Source of the DNA: Halorussus gelatinilyticus
GTDB taxonomy: Archaea; Halobacteriota; Halobacteria; Halobacteriales; Haladaptataceae
NCBI RefSeq assembly: GCF_023238445.1
Contig: NZ_CP096658.1
Location: 248,001-312,000, forward strand
Direction of reading: 5' to 3'
Length of the DNA stretch: 64,000 nucleotides
Shown: piece after piece, positions 25,330 through 34,180 of the stretch
Position numbering within the stretch: position 1 is the first letter of the stretch
Layout of the letters: each line of letters starts with the position of its first letter
Program-made: the position numbers and the translations under genes
The notes under the pieces: model-generated
The model's database searches: none
Seen by the model: the letters and a program-made list of their open reading frames with translations, nothing else
What the model was told of the DNA's origin: nothing

Positions 25330-27057
25330 TCAGTCGTCGGTCGCTTCCTGGGCTTCCAGCCGACTCTCCAGTCCGAACTCTCGGACGCGCGAGCGCCAGA
25401 ACTCCTCGTAGCCCTCCTCCGGGCGGTCGGTCACGGTGGACTCGCCCGATTCCACGCGGTCGAGTTTCAGGTCGATCTCCTCAATCAGGCGGCGCCCCAC
25501 GTCGTCGCTGACCACGCCGGTTCGCATCGCGTCCATCAGCGCGCTCTTCTCCTGTTTGAGGACGCGCCGTTCGCCCACGAGCAGTTCCTCGCGCCGAAGT
25601 TCCGGATTGTTCTCCAGCAGTTGCGAGATGGCTTCGTTCAGGTCCTCCTTCTCGCGCTCGTACTCGGTGCGGAAGTCCTCGTAGACGCTCGGGGAGAGTT
25701 CGCCCGCGTCGTGGAGTTGCTTGGCCGATTGGAGCGCCGCGTCCACCGCTCGGGCACGGCCCACCAGCAATTCGTACAGCTCCTCGGCGTCCGAGCGCGT
25801 CACGATGTCGAGCGCGTCCATCACGTTGCCCATCGTCAGGCCCTGCACGACGAGGCTGAACGCCGCGACGCCGAACACCATCGCGCGCAATTCGTCGCGG
25901 AGCGGGAAGTTGGGCGGCAGACCCAGCACCAGCGCGATGGGAATCGAGGCGTGAAGCCCGCCCCACACCATCACGTGCTGGTATTCGAGCGGCACCCCTT
26001 TCGGCACGAACCGGTTGACCAGCGTCGTGATGGGGTAGACCACCGCCGCGCGCGCCAGCAGGACCAGCGGGATGGCCAGCAGGATGAGTTTACCGTGCGC
26101 GAGCATCTGGTTGATGGGCGTCTTCGCGCCGATGAGCAGGAAGATGAGCGTGTTGACGAGGAACGCCGCGGTGTCCCACGTGTTGAACACCGAGATTTTA
26201 GTCTGGGCGCTCATCGCGTACTCCGCGCCGCGGTTTCCGATGAGCAGGCCCGCGGTCACCGTGGCGATGACGCCGCTGAAGTAGTAGTCGCCGATGACGC
26301 CGCTCAGGGTGTGTTCGGCCAGCAGGAAGCTCCCGTAGGCCAGCACCAGCGTCAGCACGATTTCGGTCGTGTGCTCGTCGAGGCGGTACATCACCTGATA
26401 CACCGCCAGTCCCGCGACCAGTCCGACGACGGCCCCGCCCGCGCTGGCGACTACGATGTCCGTCGAGGCCGCGACGATGGTGTCGGTCGTGACCAGTTGC
26501 GCGAGTTCGGTCCCGGTCTCGGTGGACCGGACAACCAGCGCGAACAGCGTCGAGAAGATGACGACGCCCACGCCGTCGTTGACCAGACTCTCGCCCTCCA
26601 CGAGGACCGAGAGGCGCTCGGGCGCGCCCAACTCCTCGAACAGCGCCAGCACCGACACGGGGTCGGTCGGCAGAACCATCGCCGCGAACAGCAGCGCCAC
26701 CAGGAGGGGGAACCCGAAGACGAAGTGGCCGACCACCCCGAGCAACAGAATCGCCAGTATCAGCCCCACGACCGCCAACACGAGGATGTGCCAGAGGTTC
26801 GTCCGGAACCGTTCGAGGTCGGTCGTCGCCGCGCCCTCGAACAGCAACGGCGGGAGGAACACGAGCAAGATGAGGTCGTGAGAGAGTTCGATGTCGATAG
26901 TGATTCCGAGAACCGACACTGCGAGTCCGGCGAGCAGGAGCGCAATCGTGTAGGGAAATCGACCTACCTTGGCGACGAAGACGCCGACGCCTGCCGCGAT
27001 GACGAACACCGACAGAAGGTCGATGAGTTCGGCCGCGATTCCGGTTTCGGCAACCAT
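25330..27057 (-). CDS. nhaP: Na+/H+ antiporter, CPA1 (NhaP) type
   Basis: A 575-residue membrane protein with about 12 helices in the first 410 residues and a long helical, acidic cytosolic tail. Family marks are VFLPPLLFEGAATTDLERF, MVLPTDPVSVLALFEELGAPERL and LVEGESLVNDGVGVVIF, containing the ion-binding Asp residues. The tail (GELSPSVYEDFRTEYEREK and following) resembles regulatory tails of NhaP. It exports Na+ against H+, important at high salt. The start MVAETGIAAELIDLLS at 27057 is preferred over an in-frame upstream ATG. Confidence 0.92.
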   Translation of the reverse strand: MVAETGIAAELIDLLSVFVIAAGVGVFVAKVGRFPYTIALLLAGLAVSVLGITIDIELSHDLILLVFLPPLLFEGAATTDLERFRTNLWHILVLAVVGLILAILLLGVVGHFVFGFPLLVALLFAAMVLPTDPVSVLALFEELGAPERLSVLVEGESLVNDGVGVVIFSTLFALVVRSTETGTELAQLVTTDTIVAASTDIVVASAGGAVVGLVAGLAVYQVMYRLDEHTTEIVLTLVLAYGSFLLAEHTLSGVIGDYYFSGVIATVTAGLLIGNRGAEYAMSAQTKISVFNTWDTAAFLVNTLIFLLIGAKTPINQMLAHGKLILLAIPLVLLARAAVVYPITTLVNRFVPKGVPLEYQHVMVWGGLHASIPIALVLGLPPNFPLRDELRAMVFGVAAFSLVVQGLTMGNVMDALDIVTRSDAEELYELLVGRARAVDAALQSAKQLHDAGELSPSVYEDFRTEYEREKEDLNEAISQLLENNPELRREELLVGERRVLKQEKSALMDAMRTGVVSDDVGRRLIEEIDLKLDRVESGESTVTDRPEEGYEEFWRSRVREFGLESRLEAQEATDD

Positions 27058-27218
27058 GCCCGTGGTTACTCGTGCGACGCGTAAAAGCTCAATTACCGAA
27101 TCGCATCTGGGCGGCCACTCCGGGCAAAGACCGCGCAACTGTGGGCGACCCTCGGATGGCAACTGCTACGTCGGTAGGTCGCCCGAAAGAAAGAGCGAAC
27201 TCGCGGTGAGCCGCGACG

Positions 27219-28799
27219 TTACTTCTTCTCGGTGATGGTCAGCGTGTAGTCGCCCGACCCGCTGTAGGAGTCCACGTCGATCTGCATCTCGGTGGACGTG
27301 TCGGGGTTGTCGATGGTGATGGACTCCTGACTGTCCGTGGTGTAGGAGCCGTAGTCGTAGCTGCTCGGGGTCGCGGCCGAGGTGGTGCCGGTGTTGACGT
27401 AGAGGTCGAAGTCGGCACCCGACGGGCCGGAGAGCTCGACGACGACCTGGCTCGGACTGCTGTACTCCCACGCGTAGGAGTAGTCGTCGTAGTCGTAGGA
27501 GTCGCTGAGGGTGCCCGAGGCCGTGCTGGTAGTGGAGTCACCGCTGCCGCCGTCGTCGCCGCCACCGCCGCTGCCGGGCTGGGTGGTGACCGCGTTGAGG
27601 GCGTTGACCTGACCTGCGCCCTGCTTGTCCGACGAGAGACCGATGTCCTTCGCGGTGGCCTTGAGGTGGCTGCGGAGGTCGCTCGGTCCGAGGGAGCTGT
27701 GCTTGGCGAGGGTCAGACCGGCGACGCCGGACGTGACGGGGGTCGCCATCGAGGTACCGCTGAACTTCGCGTAGCTGTCGGTCGGAACCGTCGAGAGGAC
27801 GTCCACGCCGGGCGCACAGAGGTCCACCTTGCTGCCGTACTGCGAGAACGAGGCCAACTGCTCGTTGGAGTCGACCGCGGAGATGGCCATACACTCGCTG
27901 TAGCCCGCCGGGTAGGAGACGGAGCTGGAGCCGTCGTTACCGGCCGCACAGATGGGGAGCGCGCCGTTGTTGACCGCGTACTGGACGGCGTTCTTCATCG
28001 TCTGGCTGTAGCCGCCGCCACCGAGGGACATGTTGATAATGTCCGCGCCCTGGTCGGTCGCCCAGCGGATGGCGTCGGCGATGTCGGAGGTCGAACCGCC
28101 GTTCGGGCCGAGCGCGCGGCCGTTGATGAGCGAGGAGTTACCCTGTCCGGCGACGCCCGTGCTGTCGTTGACCACGCCGGCCGCACAGCCGGAGACGTGG
28201 GTACCGTGCTTCTCGTCCGACGGGCTCGGGGGTCGCGGGTCCGAGTCGTCGTCCACGAAGTCCTTGCCGGGGTCGGACTTGTAGTTCTCTTCGAGGTCGG
28301 GGTGGTCGTACTGGGCACCCGTGTCCACGACGGCGATGGTGACGCCGGAGTCACCGTAGCCGCTGACCTCGTCCCACGCGGCGGGGGACTCGACCTGCTG
28401 GGGCGCGTACTGGTCGCTGAAGCGCGGGTCGTTCGGCGTGGCGAACGCTTGGTGGGTCGCGTTCTTCTCGGCGTACTTGATGCCGTCCTTCTTGGTGATG
28501 GCCTCGATGAAGTTCTGCTTGGCGTGTTCGGGGGCCTTGCTCGGGAACTTCACGGCGGCGTAGCGGAGCGTCTTGCTGGAGTGGACGACCTCCGCGTTTC
28601 CGGGGACGTGCTGGGAGACCTGCGCCTCGACGTCGCCGCGACCGGCGGAGACGCCGACGAGAATCTCGTCTTTCTTCGGGCCGGGCTCGCGGCCGGGGGT
28701 CGCTGCGGTGACACCGCTGGCGGCGACTGCGGCACCCGCGGCACCGGTTGCTTTGAGGAACGTACGGCGATTGAATCGCTGCGTGCTGTCGTCTGACAT
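27219..28799 (-). CDS. Halolysin-like secreted subtilisin (S8) protease
   Basis: A 526-residue Tat-exported serine protease. A twin-arginine signal lies at residues 9-33 (FNRRTFLKATGAAGAAVAASG). An inhibitor I9-type propeptide follows to about residue 122. The catalytic triad is Asp159 (AVVDTGA), His198 (HGTHVSG) and Ser350 (SGTSMATP), with oxyanion Asn288. After a Gly/Ser-rich linker near residue 405-420, the C-terminal part (about 425-526) is a pre-peptidase (PPC) beta-sandwich rich in Tyr, Asp and Ser, typical of halolysins. The TATA box is at 28826-28835. Likely starvation- or density-regulated, as halolysins are (family knowledge). Confidence 0.94.
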   Translation of the reverse strand: MSDDSTQRFNRRTFLKATGAAGAAVAASGVTAATPGREPGPKKDEILVGVSAGRGDVEAQVSQHVPGNAEVVHSSKTLRYAAVKFPSKAPEHAKQNFIEAITKKDGIKYAEKNATHQAFATPNDPRFSDQYAPQQVESPAAWDEVSGYGDSGVTIAVVDTGAQYDHPDLEENYKSDPGKDFVDDDSDPRPPSPSDEKHGTHVSGCAAGVVNDSTGVAGQGNSSLINGRALGPNGGSTSDIADAIRWATDQGADIINMSLGGGGYSQTMKNAVQYAVNNGALPICAAGNDGSSSVSYPAGYSECMAISAVDSNEQLASFSQYGSKVDLCAPGVDVLSTVPTDSYAKFSGTSMATPVTSGVAGLTLAKHSSLGPSDLRSHLKATAKDIGLSSDKQGAGQVNALNAVTTQPGSGGGGDDGGSGDSTTSTASGTLSDSYDYDDYSYAWEYSSPSQVVVELSGPSGADFDLYVNTGTTSAATPSSYDYGSYTTDSQESITIDNPDTSTEMQIDVDSYSGSGDYTLTITEKK

Positions 28800-28825
28800 G
28801 CTACATTACGACGCACACATCGGCA

Positions 28826-28836
28826 TTATTTAAATC
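28826..28836 (-). promoter_or_regulatory. TATA box of the halolysin-like gene
   Basis: Minus-strand ATTTAAATAAT, centred about 32 nt upstream of the ATG at 28799, within an AT-rich 100-bp stretch shared with the divergent NYN gene. Confidence 0.55.
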
Positions 28837-28974
28837 TTGATTTTCCGTTGTAATAAAGTGTTACTCAGTTATAATCAGAAGATAGTAAAACGATTGAACC
28901 GTTTCTAAGCGTGGAAAGAAACCTGGCGTCGCGGGACCGGCACCGCTAAACCCGAACAGCCGCTACGGCAGGGT

Positions 28975-29466
28975 ATGCAACCGTTGCGTTCGCTCCTCGG
29001 CGGGGAGACGACGACCGTCGCGCTGTTCGTGGACGGGCCGAACGTCCTGCGCGAGGAGTTCGACGTGGACTTAGACGACGTGCGAGCGTCGGCCGAGGAC
29101 CTCGGCCGACTCGCGGCGACCCGACTGTATCTGGACGAACACGCGAGTCCCGGCCTGATTCAGGCCGCCGAGGCCCGCGGGTTCGAGGTGACGGTCACCT
29201 CCGGCGACGTGGACGTGAAACTCGCCGTGGACGCCACGGAGTTCGCGCTCTCCGACGGCCTCGACGTGCTGGCCGTCGCCTCGCGCGACACCGACTTCAA
29301 GCCCGTGCTGGAGAAGGCGGCCCACAACGGCGTCCGAACGGTCGCCATCGCGCCGGGCGAGTACGGCCGGTCGGACGCGCTCCGGAACGCGGCCCACGAC
29401 GCGCGGGTCGTGGACCCCGACGGCAACGCCGACGAGTCGAACGACTCGGACGCTTCCGACGACTGA
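28975..29466 (+). CDS. NYN-domain (PIN-like) nuclease family protein
   Basis: A 163-residue LabA/DUF88-type protein of the TIGR00288 kind. Acidic catalytic residues are in VALFVDGPNVL (Asp20), VDVKLAVDATEFAL and VASRDTDFKPVLEKA. These match the Mg2+-dependent ribonuclease pocket of NYN/PIN folds. It may act in RNA turnover or stress (inference). The tail is acidic and disordered (NADESNDSDASDD). It is divergent from the halolysin gene. Confidence 0.88.
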   Translation: MQPLRSLLGGETTTVALFVDGPNVLREEFDVDLDDVRASAEDLGRLAATRLYLDEHASPGLIQAAEARGFEVTVTSGDVDVKLAVDATEFALSDGLDVLAVASRDTDFKPVLEKAAHNGVRTVAIAPGEYGRSDALRNAAHDARVVDPDGNADESNDSDASDD

Positions 29467-29599
29467 CCGCTCGCTCGCGGTCGCTGTGCGGTCCGAGCGG
29501 CGTCGGCAGTCAGTAGCTCCCGTCAGATTCCTCTCTCCGTCGAGAACGAATCCCGGCGCTGCATCCAACACGAAACCCTTCGACGGACCCGAACCCGAC

Positions 29600-30178
29600 C
29601 TACCCGTCTCCCAGCGTCTTCACTTCGACGCGATGAACCTCCCCGCCGTCCAACCGAATCACCGCTTCGTCCATCACGGTCTCACGAACCGTCTCGCGCC
29701 ACGCCTCGACCGCCTCGACGTGGCGCTCGCGGTGGCGCTCGACGGTGAACTCCACTTCGGGGTCGGCCCGAAGCGCGTCCTCGGTGTCGTCCGGCGCGGG
29801 AAACGGCCCGATCGCGTCGGCGTCGAGGAACCGCGCCGGCGGGAGGTGGACCGCGCCGGTCGCGGGGTCGCGGTCGCCGACCGATTCGGACGCGCCCGAA
29901 TCGGTCCCGCTCTCCTGGCCGACCGCCGCCGACTCCCCCGCGGCCGCTTCCGACCGCTTCGCGGCCGGGCCGGGGTCGTGGAGCCGGGCGCGCATCCGGC
30001 CCGTGAACGGCGGCGTCACCCGGAGGACGGGCCTGCGGGGACTCCGCTGGCGGGCTTCGTGGGCCGCGACCACGTCGTCGGTCGTGACCGCGACCGACCG
30101 AATCGCCCGTGGGTCCTCGTCGTCCATGCCTCCGACTCGGACGCGAGCGCCCTTCAACTTCGCGCCGAGGAGGAGCAT
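29600..30178 (-). CDS. Conserved haloarchaeal protein, function unknown
   Basis: A 192-residue protein that begins MLLLGAKLKGARVRVGGMDD. It has a helical middle (VTTDDVVAAHEARQRSP), a low-complexity Ala/Glu/Ser linker (about residues 75-100) and a C-terminal half with GAVHLPPARFLDADAIGPFP and REPEVEFTVERH-like beta/alpha patterning. Start at 30178 is chosen because upstream sequence is shadow-like. An internal Met (MDDEDPRAIRS) is an alternative. It is divergent from the TatD-like gene 82 bp away. Confidence 0.6.
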   Translation of the reverse strand: MLLLGAKLKGARVRVGGMDDEDPRAIRSVAVTTDDVVAAHEARQRSPRRPVLRVTPPFTGRMRARLHDPGPAAKRSEAAAGESAAVGQESGTDSGASESVGDRDPATGAVHLPPARFLDADAIGPFPAPDDTEDALRADPEVEFTVERHRERHVEAVEAWRETVRETVMDEAVIRLDGGEVHRVEVKTLGDG

Positions 30179-30260
30179 TTTGTCGCGGAGGCGCGTCGCG
30201 TGAGCGCGCGACCGGTCCGAATCGCCGAGGTTTTTCCTTCGCTCGCCCGAATCGGGAGGT

Positions 30261-31109
30261 ATGGACGACCTCGGCACGCCGGTACTCGACGACCACCTGC
30301 ATCTGGACCCCGACCACGGCCGGGGTATCGAGGCCGTGAAGGACTTCGCGCGGAGCGGCGGTACCCACCTGCTGGTGGTGAACAAGCCCTCGTGGTTGCT
30401 CGGCGTCGAACCCGAGACTGGCGAGGAGTTTCGCCCGGTCTTCGAGACGACGCTCGACGTGGTGGCGCGCGCCGACGAGATACTGCCCGGTCGCGCGTGG
30501 CCCGTTCTCGGGGTCCACCCCGGACTCGTCTCGAAACTGGTGGACGACCGCGGCTTCGACCCCGCGGAGGCCCGCGACCTGATGCAGGCGGGGTTGGACC
30601 TCGCCGCGGAGTACGTCGCCGACGGGGACGCGGTCGCGCTCAAGACCGGCCGTCCGCACTACGACACCACCGACGCGGTGTGGGAGGCCTCGAACGAGGT
30701 CCTTCGGCACGGACTCGCACTCGGCGCGGAGAACGATTGTGCGGTCCAGCTCCACACCGAGGCCAGCGAGGACCTGACCGAGGTCGCGGAGTGGGCCGAG
30801 GAGCGGGGTCTCGACCCCCACCGCGTCGTCAAGCACTACGCCGGCGGCCGGTTGGCCGGACCGACCCCGAGCGTGATGAGCGAGAAGGACCGCCTCGAAG
30901 TCGCGGCCGAGCGCGGCGACCCCTTCCTGATGGAGACCGATTTCGTGGACGACCCCGACCGCCCCGGCGCGGTCATGGGACCGAAGACGGTGCCCCGGCG
31001 CGTCCGCTGGATGCGCGAGGTTGGTTACGACGACGCGATTCGGAACGCGCACGTCGAGACGCCCGAAGCGGTCTACGGACTCGACACCGAGGCGACGCTC
31101 GACCGGTGA
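30261..31109 (+). CDS. TatD-like metal-dependent hydrolase (archaeal type)
   Basis: A 282-residue TIM-barrel amidohydrolase. Metal ligands: His12 and His14 (LDDHLHLDPD), a His in WPVLGVHPGLV, a His in CAVQLHTEASEDL, a His in RVVKHYAGG and an Asp in FLMETDFVDDPD. The spacing matches the archaeal TatD-related subgroup rather than bacterial TatD. Family members are Mg2+/Zn2+-dependent DNases or hydrolases; the actual substrate here is unknown. The start is the first ATG after a haloarchaeal-like promoter region. Confidence 0.85.
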   Translation: MDDLGTPVLDDHLHLDPDHGRGIEAVKDFARSGGTHLLVVNKPSWLLGVEPETGEEFRPVFETTLDVVARADEILPGRAWPVLGVHPGLVSKLVDDRGFDPAEARDLMQAGLDLAAEYVADGDAVALKTGRPHYDTTDAVWEASNEVLRHGLALGAENDCAVQLHTEASEDLTEVAEWAEERGLDPHRVVKHYAGGRLAGPTPSVMSEKDRLEVAAERGDPFLMETDFVDDPDRPGAVMGPKTVPRRVRWMREVGYDDAIRNAHVETPEAVYGLDTEATLDR

Positions 31110-31299
31110 GTCGGATTCGAAGTGAGTCGAGTCCGACCGGCGGCGAAGCGTCCCTTCGACGGGTACCGAAACACTCCCTCGGCGGGGACCGAGACCGAGC
31201 CAGCGGCCAGAACGGGTCGATAACTCCCGGTACGCCGTCGTTTTCCGGGGCGCAATTCGCCTCGTAGGATTTATGAAGCGCGCAACACTCCGAAGAGAC

Positions 31300-31884
31300 A
31301 TGAGCGCGCCTCCGGAGGAATTCTACTCCGACGAACGCTGGCAGAACTGGCTCGACCGCATCCGGGAGGAGGACATCGACCCGGAGAACGAAGACTCCGC
31401 CCGCCTGCTCCTCAACTTGCAGGACGACGTGGCCATCGCAGTGGCCAAGATCGTCACCGCCTACGACGACGGCGACATCGACGAGGAGGAGGCACTGGAC
31501 GAACTGAGCGACATCCGCGAGGTCGTCCTCGAAGAGGTCGAGTTCGACAACGACGAGAAAGCCATGCTCATCGACGGGGTCCAGACGAGTCTGGTCTGCG
31601 TCTTCTACTCGGCCGACCAGTACGTCGCCGAGGGTCCCACCGACGAAGCGAGCGTCGAGGAGTACGTCTTGGAGGCCGGACGCGCCGAGGAGGGCGAGGA
31701 CTTGGACTCGGCGCTCGGTCTCGTCGCGGCCGCCGGAACGCGCATCATCGACGGCGAGGAGCTGAACATGGAGGTCACCGAGGACCTCGAATACGGTCTC
31801 GTCACCGAGTGGGTCAACGGACTCGACAGCCTCCAGAGCGCGATGAGCGACCCCGAAGTGGTCGAAGAAGAAGACGAAGAATAG
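31300..31884 (+). CDS. DUF2150 family protein
   Basis: A 194-residue acidic protein found throughout Euryarchaeota. Markers: FYSDERWQNWLDRI at the N terminus, VAIAVAKIVTAYDDGDID, SLVCVFYSADQYVAEG and a Glu-rich tail. Function unknown. A TATA-like GGATTTATGA lies 25-34 nt upstream of the ATG at 31300, which argues for this start rather than an ATG 27 nt upstream. Confidence 0.9.
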   Translation: MSAPPEEFYSDERWQNWLDRIREEDIDPENEDSARLLLNLQDDVAIAVAKIVTAYDDGDIDEEEALDELSDIREVVLEEVEFDNDEKAMLIDGVQTSLVCVFYSADQYVAEGPTDEASVEEYVLEAGRAEEGEDLDSALGLVAAAGTRIIDGEELNMEVTEDLEYGLVTEWVNGLDSLQSAMSDPEVVEEEDEE

Positions 31885-31961
31885 TCCGGCCCGCCCGTCG
31901 GGGCTTCGATTTCGACCGGAGCCTCGCTCCCGGCCGAGACGCCGATTTCGGCCGGGCAGAC

Positions 31962-31974
31962 GCTATATTTAACT
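31962..31974 (+). promoter_or_regulatory. TATA box of the pilin-like surface gene
   Basis: GCTATATTTAACT, 25-37 nt upstream of the GTG at 31999. A strong archaeal TATA box that predicts a leaderless transcript starting at the GTG. Confidence 0.6.
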
Positions 31975-31998
31975 ACCTGCCCCGAAACGAACCGGGTA

Positions 31999-34110
31999 GT
32001 GCGACTTCGAACCGACGAGCGCGGGGTGACGGTCCAGATCGGGACCGTCCTGCTGTTCGCAGTCCTCGTCATTCTGCTGTCCGTCTATCAGGCCTCGGTC
32101 GTCCCCCAGCAGAACGAGCAGGTGGAGTTCACCCACAACCAGCAGGTCCAGAGCCAGTTGCAGGACCTGCGCGACGAACTCCTCCGGACCGCGACGACCG
32201 GGAGCGGCGGGTCCGCCTCCGTCGCGCTCGGCACGCGCTACCCGGTTCGAGCCTTCTTCGTCAACCCCGCACCGCCCTCGGGCACCCTCCGGACCACCCC
32301 GCCGGCGAACCTGACCATCGAGAACGCAACCGCGAGCGGCGAGACCGGCGACTACTGGACCGGGAGCGCGCGCAACTTCTCGACCCGCGGGCTGACCTAC
32401 GACCCGCTCTACCACGTCTACCAGAACCCGCCGACCACCGTCTACGACAACGGCGTCCTCTACAACCGCTTCGATAGCGCGAACCGAACCCTCGCGGGCC
32501 AGCGACTCGTGGACGGCAACACCGTCTCGCTGGTCGCGCTGAACGGAAGCCTCTCGAAGTCGAGCAGCGACACCGCTACCGTGGGCCTGCGCTCGGTCAG
32601 CGCCGCGACCCGAACCGTGGCGGTCCGGAACGAGACCGACGAGAACGTCACGCTCGTCGTCCCGACCAGACTCCCGGCCGACGAGTGGGAGCAACTGCTC
32701 GCCGCGGAGATGAACCAGACGAGAGGCGACGACCGCTACGTCCGCGCGGTCGAGGACGTGTCGGGGCGGAGCGCGGTCCGCCTCGTCCTCGAACCAGCGA
32801 CCTACGAGCTCGAACTGGCGAAGGTCGGCGTCGGAACCGACGTGACCGACACCGACGCCCGCTACGTCACCGACGTTCGCGGTGACAACGCCAGCGTCGC
32901 GGAGAACAGCGGGCAGGAACTCGTCGTGGAGGTCCGCGACGGGTTCAACAACCCCGTGGCTGGCGCGACAGTCAACGCGACCCTCGTGAGTCCCGCCGCG
33001 AACCTCACGGGTGACAACATCTCCGCGGGGGACGCCCGGTCCGAGAAACACCTGACGGGGCTGACCACCGATGCCGAGGGCCGGGTGACAATTCAGTACG
33101 ACACGCCCGACGACTTCTCCCTACCGAACCAGCCCGTCGCGGTCCGGGTGAGCATGGACTCGGTGCCGGGCGACGGGGCCGCGTTCGCGCCTGGCGCGCG
33201 GGCAAACCTCAGCTACAACCTGACCGCGGTGAACACCGACGGGAGCGGCCGCGGCGACGAGACCGACGCCAACGGAAGCGACGCCGCCTACCAGACGCGC
33301 TGGGATATTCCGGCAATCGAGTCCCAGCCCGGCATGGAGTGCTACTCCAACGACACCTGTCGGTACGACCGGTCGGTGGACTCGTCGGTGTCGATGACCG
33401 CGAACACGACGCCGACCGCGGTGAACGCGCCGGTCGAGTTCTCGGTCAACGACACCGATGTCGCAACGTTCGCTACTGACCGGCGCGATACCGGGAGCGA
33501 CGGGAACGCGACGGTGGACCTCGACACCGCGACGACGGGCGTCGTGAACGTCTACGCCGCCAGCGGCGGGTCCGGCGACGCGCTCGCGGTCGAGGTGTAC
33601 GACTCGGGCGGTGGCGGAGACCTACCCGGCGGACTCTCGTACAACGACGACGGACAAGCGACTGATTCGCCGACGGACGGCGGTTCCACCCAGTCGGCGC
33701 TTGCGTTCAGCGTCACGAACCAGTTTGACCAGCAACTGACTATCACCGACGTGACGGTCGAACCCCAAACTGGGTTCATCAACCGGCTCAACGACCCGTC
33801 GGGTCGGGAGGGCAAGTGGTACAGCGAGCTATACGTCGAAGCAGACGTTCAAAACGGCGTGACCGACGTTCCCAGCGGAACTGACCTCCCGACGACGATA
33901 GACATGGACACCGACGGTCACTCCGGGGCCAGCGTTGAGGCAGTCCTGTCTAGCGGGTCGGACGCGACGGTGCTCCTCTACAAGTTCCAGTTCCAAGCTG
34001 GCTTCGGCACCCGTGATGCGAATATGAATGGCCAAGCCGTCGATATCACCCTCGCTTACGAGCTAGCGGACGGTACTACGGGTACAGTGACGTTCACCGT
34101 GACTGGCTGA
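31999..34110 (+). CDS. Pilin-like, glycosylation-rich surface protein with Ig-like domain
   Basis: A 703-residue secreted or membrane-anchored protein with GTG start. The N terminus (TDERGVTVQIGTVLLFAVLV) has a charged stretch, Gly and a single hydrophobic helix, like a class III (PibD-processed) pilin signal. Residues about 20-60 continue the helix with many Gln. More than fifteen N-x-S/T sequons follow, so heavy N-glycosylation is likely. Around residues 300-360 an Ig-like Big_1-type domain occurs (VVEVRDGFNNPVAGATVN, then DAEGRVTIQYDTP). The C-terminal part has a second beta-rich unit after a Gly/Ser linker. Probable role: adhesion or surface filament. A T-rich stretch and inverted repeat follow the stop. 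Confidence 0.75.
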   Translation: MRLRTDERGVTVQIGTVLLFAVLVILLSVYQASVVPQQNEQVEFTHNQQVQSQLQDLRDELLRTATTGSGGSASVALGTRYPVRAFFVNPAPPSGTLRTTPPANLTIENATASGETGDYWTGSARNFSTRGLTYDPLYHVYQNPPTTVYDNGVLYNRFDSANRTLAGQRLVDGNTVSLVALNGSLSKSSSDTATVGLRSVSAATRTVAVRNETDENVTLVVPTRLPADEWEQLLAAEMNQTRGDDRYVRAVEDVSGRSAVRLVLEPATYELELAKVGVGTDVTDTDARYVTDVRGDNASVAENSGQELVVEVRDGFNNPVAGATVNATLVSPAANLTGDNISAGDARSEKHLTGLTTDAEGRVTIQYDTPDDFSLPNQPVAVRVSMDSVPGDGAAFAPGARANLSYNLTAVNTDGSGRGDETDANGSDAAYQTRWDIPAIESQPGMECYSNDTCRYDRSVDSSVSMTANTTPTAVNAPVEFSVNDTDVATFATDRRDTGSDGNATVDLDTATTGVVNVYAASGGSGDALAVEVYDSGGGGDLPGGLSYNDDGQATDSPTDGGSTQSALAFSVTNQFDQQLTITDVTVEPQTGFINRLNDPSGREGKWYSELYVEADVQNGVTDVPSGTDLPTTIDMDTDGHSGASVEAVLSSGSDATVLLYKFQFQAGFGTRDANMNGQAVDITLAYELADGTTGTVTFTVTG

Positions 34111-34119
34111 CGACTCTTT

Positions 34120-34135
34120 TTCGACGAATGTCGAA
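34120..34135 (+). terminator. T-run and inverted repeat after the pilin-like gene
   Basis: CTCTTTTTCGAC starts 4 nt after the stop, followed by the inverted repeat TTCGAC-GAAT-GTCGAA (34120-34135). The T-run is the archaeal termination signal; the palindrome could alternatively be an operator for the HMG-CoA synthase promoter just downstream. Confidence 0.4.
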
Positions 34136-34152
34136 TACCCTATCGACAAAAT

Positions 34153-34160
34153 CTTATAGC
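34153..34160 (+). promoter_or_regulatory. Probable TATA box of HMG-CoA synthase
   Basis: CTTATAGC, 21-28 nt upstream of the ATG at 34181, matching leaderless haloarchaeal spacing. Confidence 0.5.
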
Positions 34161-34180
34161 CGGTCGCCGCAGGTTCGTGT

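Noticed and set aside
27057-27162. Earlier in-frame start for the NhaP antiporter at 27162.
   Set aside because: The added 35 residues are Arg/Pro/Cys-rich and precede the first membrane helix unnaturally; ATG 27057 gives the normal family start.
29486-31301. Long open frames on both strands across 29.5-31.3 kb.
   Set aside because: They run through the TatD-like gene and its divergent neighbour in wrong frames and have Arg-rich composition unlike acidic haloarchaeal proteins.
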